DNA from: Pseudomonas putida
GTDB taxonomy: Bacteria; Pseudomonadota; Gammaproteobacteria; Pseudomonadales; Pseudomonadaceae
Assembly: GCF_028682475.1 (NCBI RefSeq)
Contig: NZ_JANHLE010000011.1
Coordinates: forward strand, 62,001 to 126,000
Reading direction: 5' to 3'
Length of the DNA stretch: 64,000 bases
Shown here: positions 60,592-64,000 of the stretch, piece after piece
How positions within the stretch are numbered: position 1 is the first letter of the stretch
Layout: the number at the start of each line of letters is the position of its first letter
Notes under the pieces: generated by a model
The model's database searches: none
Told to the model about the DNA's origin: nothing
What the model saw: only the letters and a program-made list of their open reading frames with translations
Translations under genes and position numbers: made by a program

Positions 60592-62463
60592 ATGCTGCAG
60601 AATATCAGGGACAATTCACAAGGTTGGATTGCCAAGACCATCATCGGTGTCATCGTAGCCTTGATGGCACTGACCGGCTTCGATGCCATCTTCCAGGCCA
60701 CCACCCACAGCCAGGACGCTGCCAAGGTCAATGGTCAAACCATTAGCCAGAACGAGCTGAGCCAGGCCGTCGACATGCAACGCCGACAGCTGATGCAACA
60801 GCTGGGCAAGGATTTCGATCCGTCGCTGCTCAACGAGAACATGCTGCGTGAAGCGGCGCTGAAAGGGCTGATCGACCGCAAGTTGCTGCTGCAAGGCGCC
60901 GAAGACGCCAAGTTCGCTTTTTCCGAAGCGGCACTGGATCAGTTGATCCTGCAAACGCCTGAGTTCCAGGTTGATGGCAAGTTCAGCGCCGAGCGTTTTG
61001 ATCAGGTCATTCGTCAGATGGGCTACGGCCGTCTGCAGTTCCGCGAAATGCTCGCTCAGGAAATGCTCATTGGGCAGCTGCGTGCAGGCTTGGCCGGCAG
61101 CGGTTTTGTCACCGACGACCAGGTCAATGCGTTCGCCCGTCTGGAAAAGCAGACCCGCGATTTCGCCTCGCTGACCTTCAAGGTCGACCCGGCTGCGGTC
61201 AAGGTCACCGACGAGCAGGTCAAGGCGCACTACGATGAGCACGCCAAAGAGTTCATGAGTCCGGATCAGGTCGTCATTGACTACATCGAGTTGAAGAAGT
61301 CGGCATTCTTCGATCAGGTTACTGTCAACGAAGACGAGCTCAAGGCTCTGTACGAGAAGGAAATCGCCAACCTGGCCGAGCAGCGCCATGCCGCGCACAT
61401 CCTCATCGAAGTCAACGACAAGGTGAACGAAGCGCAGGCCAAGGCGAAGATCGAAGAGATCCAGCAGCGTCTGACCAAAGGTGAAGACTTTGCCACGCTG
61501 GCCAAGGAATTCTCCCAGGACCCGGGTTCGGCCAACAACGGCGGTGACCTCGGTTATGCCGGGCAGGGCGTTTACGACCCGGCTTTTGAAGAGGCGCTGT
61601 ATGCGCTGAACAAGGACCAGGTTTCGGCGCCAGTGCGCACCGAGTACGGTTTCCACCTGATCAAGCTGCTGGATGTGCAGGCACCTGAGGTGCCGAGCTT
61701 CGCCAGCCTGAAAGACAAGCTGACCCGCGAACTCAAGACCCAGCAGGTCGAACAGCGCTTTGTCGAAGTGACCAAGCAACTGGAAGACGCTGCATTCGAA
61801 GCATCCGACCTGGCGCAGCCAGCCCAGGACCTGGGCCTGAAAGTTCACACCTCGGCGGCCTTCGGTCGTGAAGGTGGCGAAGGCATCACCGCCAACCGTG
61901 CCGTGATCCAGGCCGCCTACAGCGCTGAAGTGCTGGAAGCGGGTGCCAACAGCACCGCCATCGAGCTGGACCCGGAAACCATCGTGGTTTTGCGCGTCAA
62001 GGAACATCGCAAGCCTGAGCAACTGGGTCTGGATGTGGTGTCTGACAGCATCCGCAAGCACCTGGCCAAAGAGCAGGCAACTGCCGCTCTGAAAGCCAAG
62101 GCTGACAAGCTGATCGCCGGTCTGCGTGACGGAAGCATCGCACTGGGTGCTACCCAGGAAGGTCAGAGCTGGAAGGTCCAGGAAGCGGTCTCGCGCAGCC
62201 AGGAAGGCATCGATCCGGCCGAGCTGCAGGCAGTGTTCCGTATGGCCAAGCCAGAGGCCAAGGACAAGCCGGTCTACAGCAGCGTGACGCTCAACGACGG
62301 TAGCCTGGTTGTATTGCGCCTCAACGGCGTCAACGAAGGCGCTGCTGCCACCGATGAAGAGAAGTCTGCGTACCGCCGCTTCCTCGCTTCGCGTGCCGGT
62401 CAGCAGGACTTCGCCGCTTACCGCAAGCAGCTGGAAGCCAAGGCGGACATCACTCGCTATTGA
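60592..62463 (+). CDS. ppiD: Periplasmic folding chaperone PpiD
   Basis: 623 residues. It is anchored in the inner membrane by one N-terminal segment (about 14-32, IIGVIVALMALTGF) with the rest in the periplasm. A SurA-like N-terminal chaperone region is followed by a parvulin domain (HAAHILIEV, then GEDFATLAKEFSQDPGSANNGGDLGY) and a C-terminal region. It helps outer-membrane proteins leave the Sec translocon. GGGGG precedes the ATG. Confidence 0.95.
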   Translation: MLQNIRDNSQGWIAKTIIGVIVALMALTGFDAIFQATTHSQDAAKVNGQTISQNELSQAVDMQRRQLMQQLGKDFDPSLLNENMLREAALKGLIDRKLLLQGAEDAKFAFSEAALDQLILQTPEFQVDGKFSAERFDQVIRQMGYGRLQFREMLAQEMLIGQLRAGLAGSGFVTDDQVNAFARLEKQTRDFASLTFKVDPAAVKVTDEQVKAHYDEHAKEFMSPDQVVIDYIELKKSAFFDQVTVNEDELKALYEKEIANLAEQRHAAHILIEVNDKVNEAQAKAKIEEIQQRLTKGEDFATLAKEFSQDPGSANNGGDLGYAGQGVYDPAFEEALYALNKDQVSAPVRTEYGFHLIKLLDVQAPEVPSFASLKDKLTRELKTQQVEQRFVEVTKQLEDAAFEASDLAQPAQDLGLKVHTSAAFGREGGEGITANRAVIQAAYSAEVLEAGANSTAIELDPETIVVLRVKEHRKPEQLGLDVVSDSIRKHLAKEQATAALKAKADKLIAGLRDGSIALGATQEGQSWKVQEAVSRSQEGIDPAELQAVFRMAKPEAKDKPVYSSVTLNDGSLVVLRLNGVNEGAAATDEEKSAYRRFLASRAGQQDFAAYRKQLEAKADITRY

Positions 62464-62475
62464 GTGATCCACGCC

Positions 62476-62513
62476 AGAAACAGAAAAGGCCGCTTATGCG
62501 GCCTTTTCTGTTT

Positions 62514-62515
<2 letters not shown>
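62476..62515. terminator. Bidirectional terminator between ppiD and yejF-type gene
   Basis: An 18-bp perfect inverted repeat, AGAAACAGAAAAGGCCGC and its complement with loop TTAT. The A- and T-rich ends serve both strands. Its right end overlaps the stop codon of the convergent ABC gene at 62514-62516. Confidence 0.93.

Positions 62516-64000
<1,485 letters not shown>

Overview
The window is chromosomal DNA of a Pseudomonas, most likely the P. putida group. The evidence is the high GC content, the order sdhCDAB-sucAB-lpdG-sucCD, the tig-clpP-clpX-lon-hupB-ppiD block, the FabA/FabB pair and four copies of the GC-rich REP repeat typical of P. putida-like genomes. No insertion sequence, prophage or CRISPR array was seen. 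Most of the window is core genome; the clearest accessory island is a pair of Rhs genes.

Layout. 1-11100: TCA-cycle cluster on the + strand, from the end of sdhC through sucD, closed by a strong terminator. 11160-22330: branched-chain amino-acid carrier BrnQ, a DUF599 membrane protein, a small lipoprotein, two overlapping hotdog thioesterases, HtpG behind a near-consensus heat-shock promoter, a dienelactone-hydrolase-like enzyme, a pirin, an exported amidohydrolase, a small exported DUF3859-like protein and a chemoreceptor. 22500-24250: fabA-fabB on the - strand. 24461-29387: three overlapping - strand genes encoding a hybrid histidine kinase, a periplasmic binding protein and a TonB-dependent receptor, which together look like a dedicated trans-envelope sensory unit. 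29559-31396: gpsA, a DUF4389 protein and SixA. 31423-37477: two tandem TccC-like Rhs genes with a nearly identical core and divergent but homologous hydrophobic C-terminal tips. 37678-41740: a small unknown protein, two overlapping alpha/beta hydrolases, a 22-codon Cys-rich ORF coupled to a DUF4892 gene, and an AI-2E-family transporter. 41755-43396: an Lrp-type regulator and ornithine cyclodeaminase.

43551-51529 is a sigma-54-controlled module. A divergent enhancer-binding protein faces an ABC importer operon (two ATPases, two permeases, a DUF2160 protein and a binding protein) that resembles the rhizobial glycerol importer GlpSTPQUV. The intergenic region carries six TGTTCA direct repeats, a -24/-12 promoter and an Hfq/Crc-type A-rich motif. 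51669-53140: folD and tRNA-Arg, tRNA-His and tRNA-Leu. 53417-62463: a small DUF6388-like protein, trigger factor, ClpP, ClpX, Lon, HU-beta and PpiD, a protein-quality-control cluster. 62514-64000: the C-terminal part of a YejF-type double ATPase that runs off the window.

The points most worth follow-up are the receptor/binding-protein/kinase triad, the tandem orphan Rhs genes with signs of gene conversion, the regulatory region and asymmetric ATPases of the importer operon, and the coupled Cys-rich mini-ORF. All family assignments come from reading motifs and protein resemblance by eye; no database search was run.
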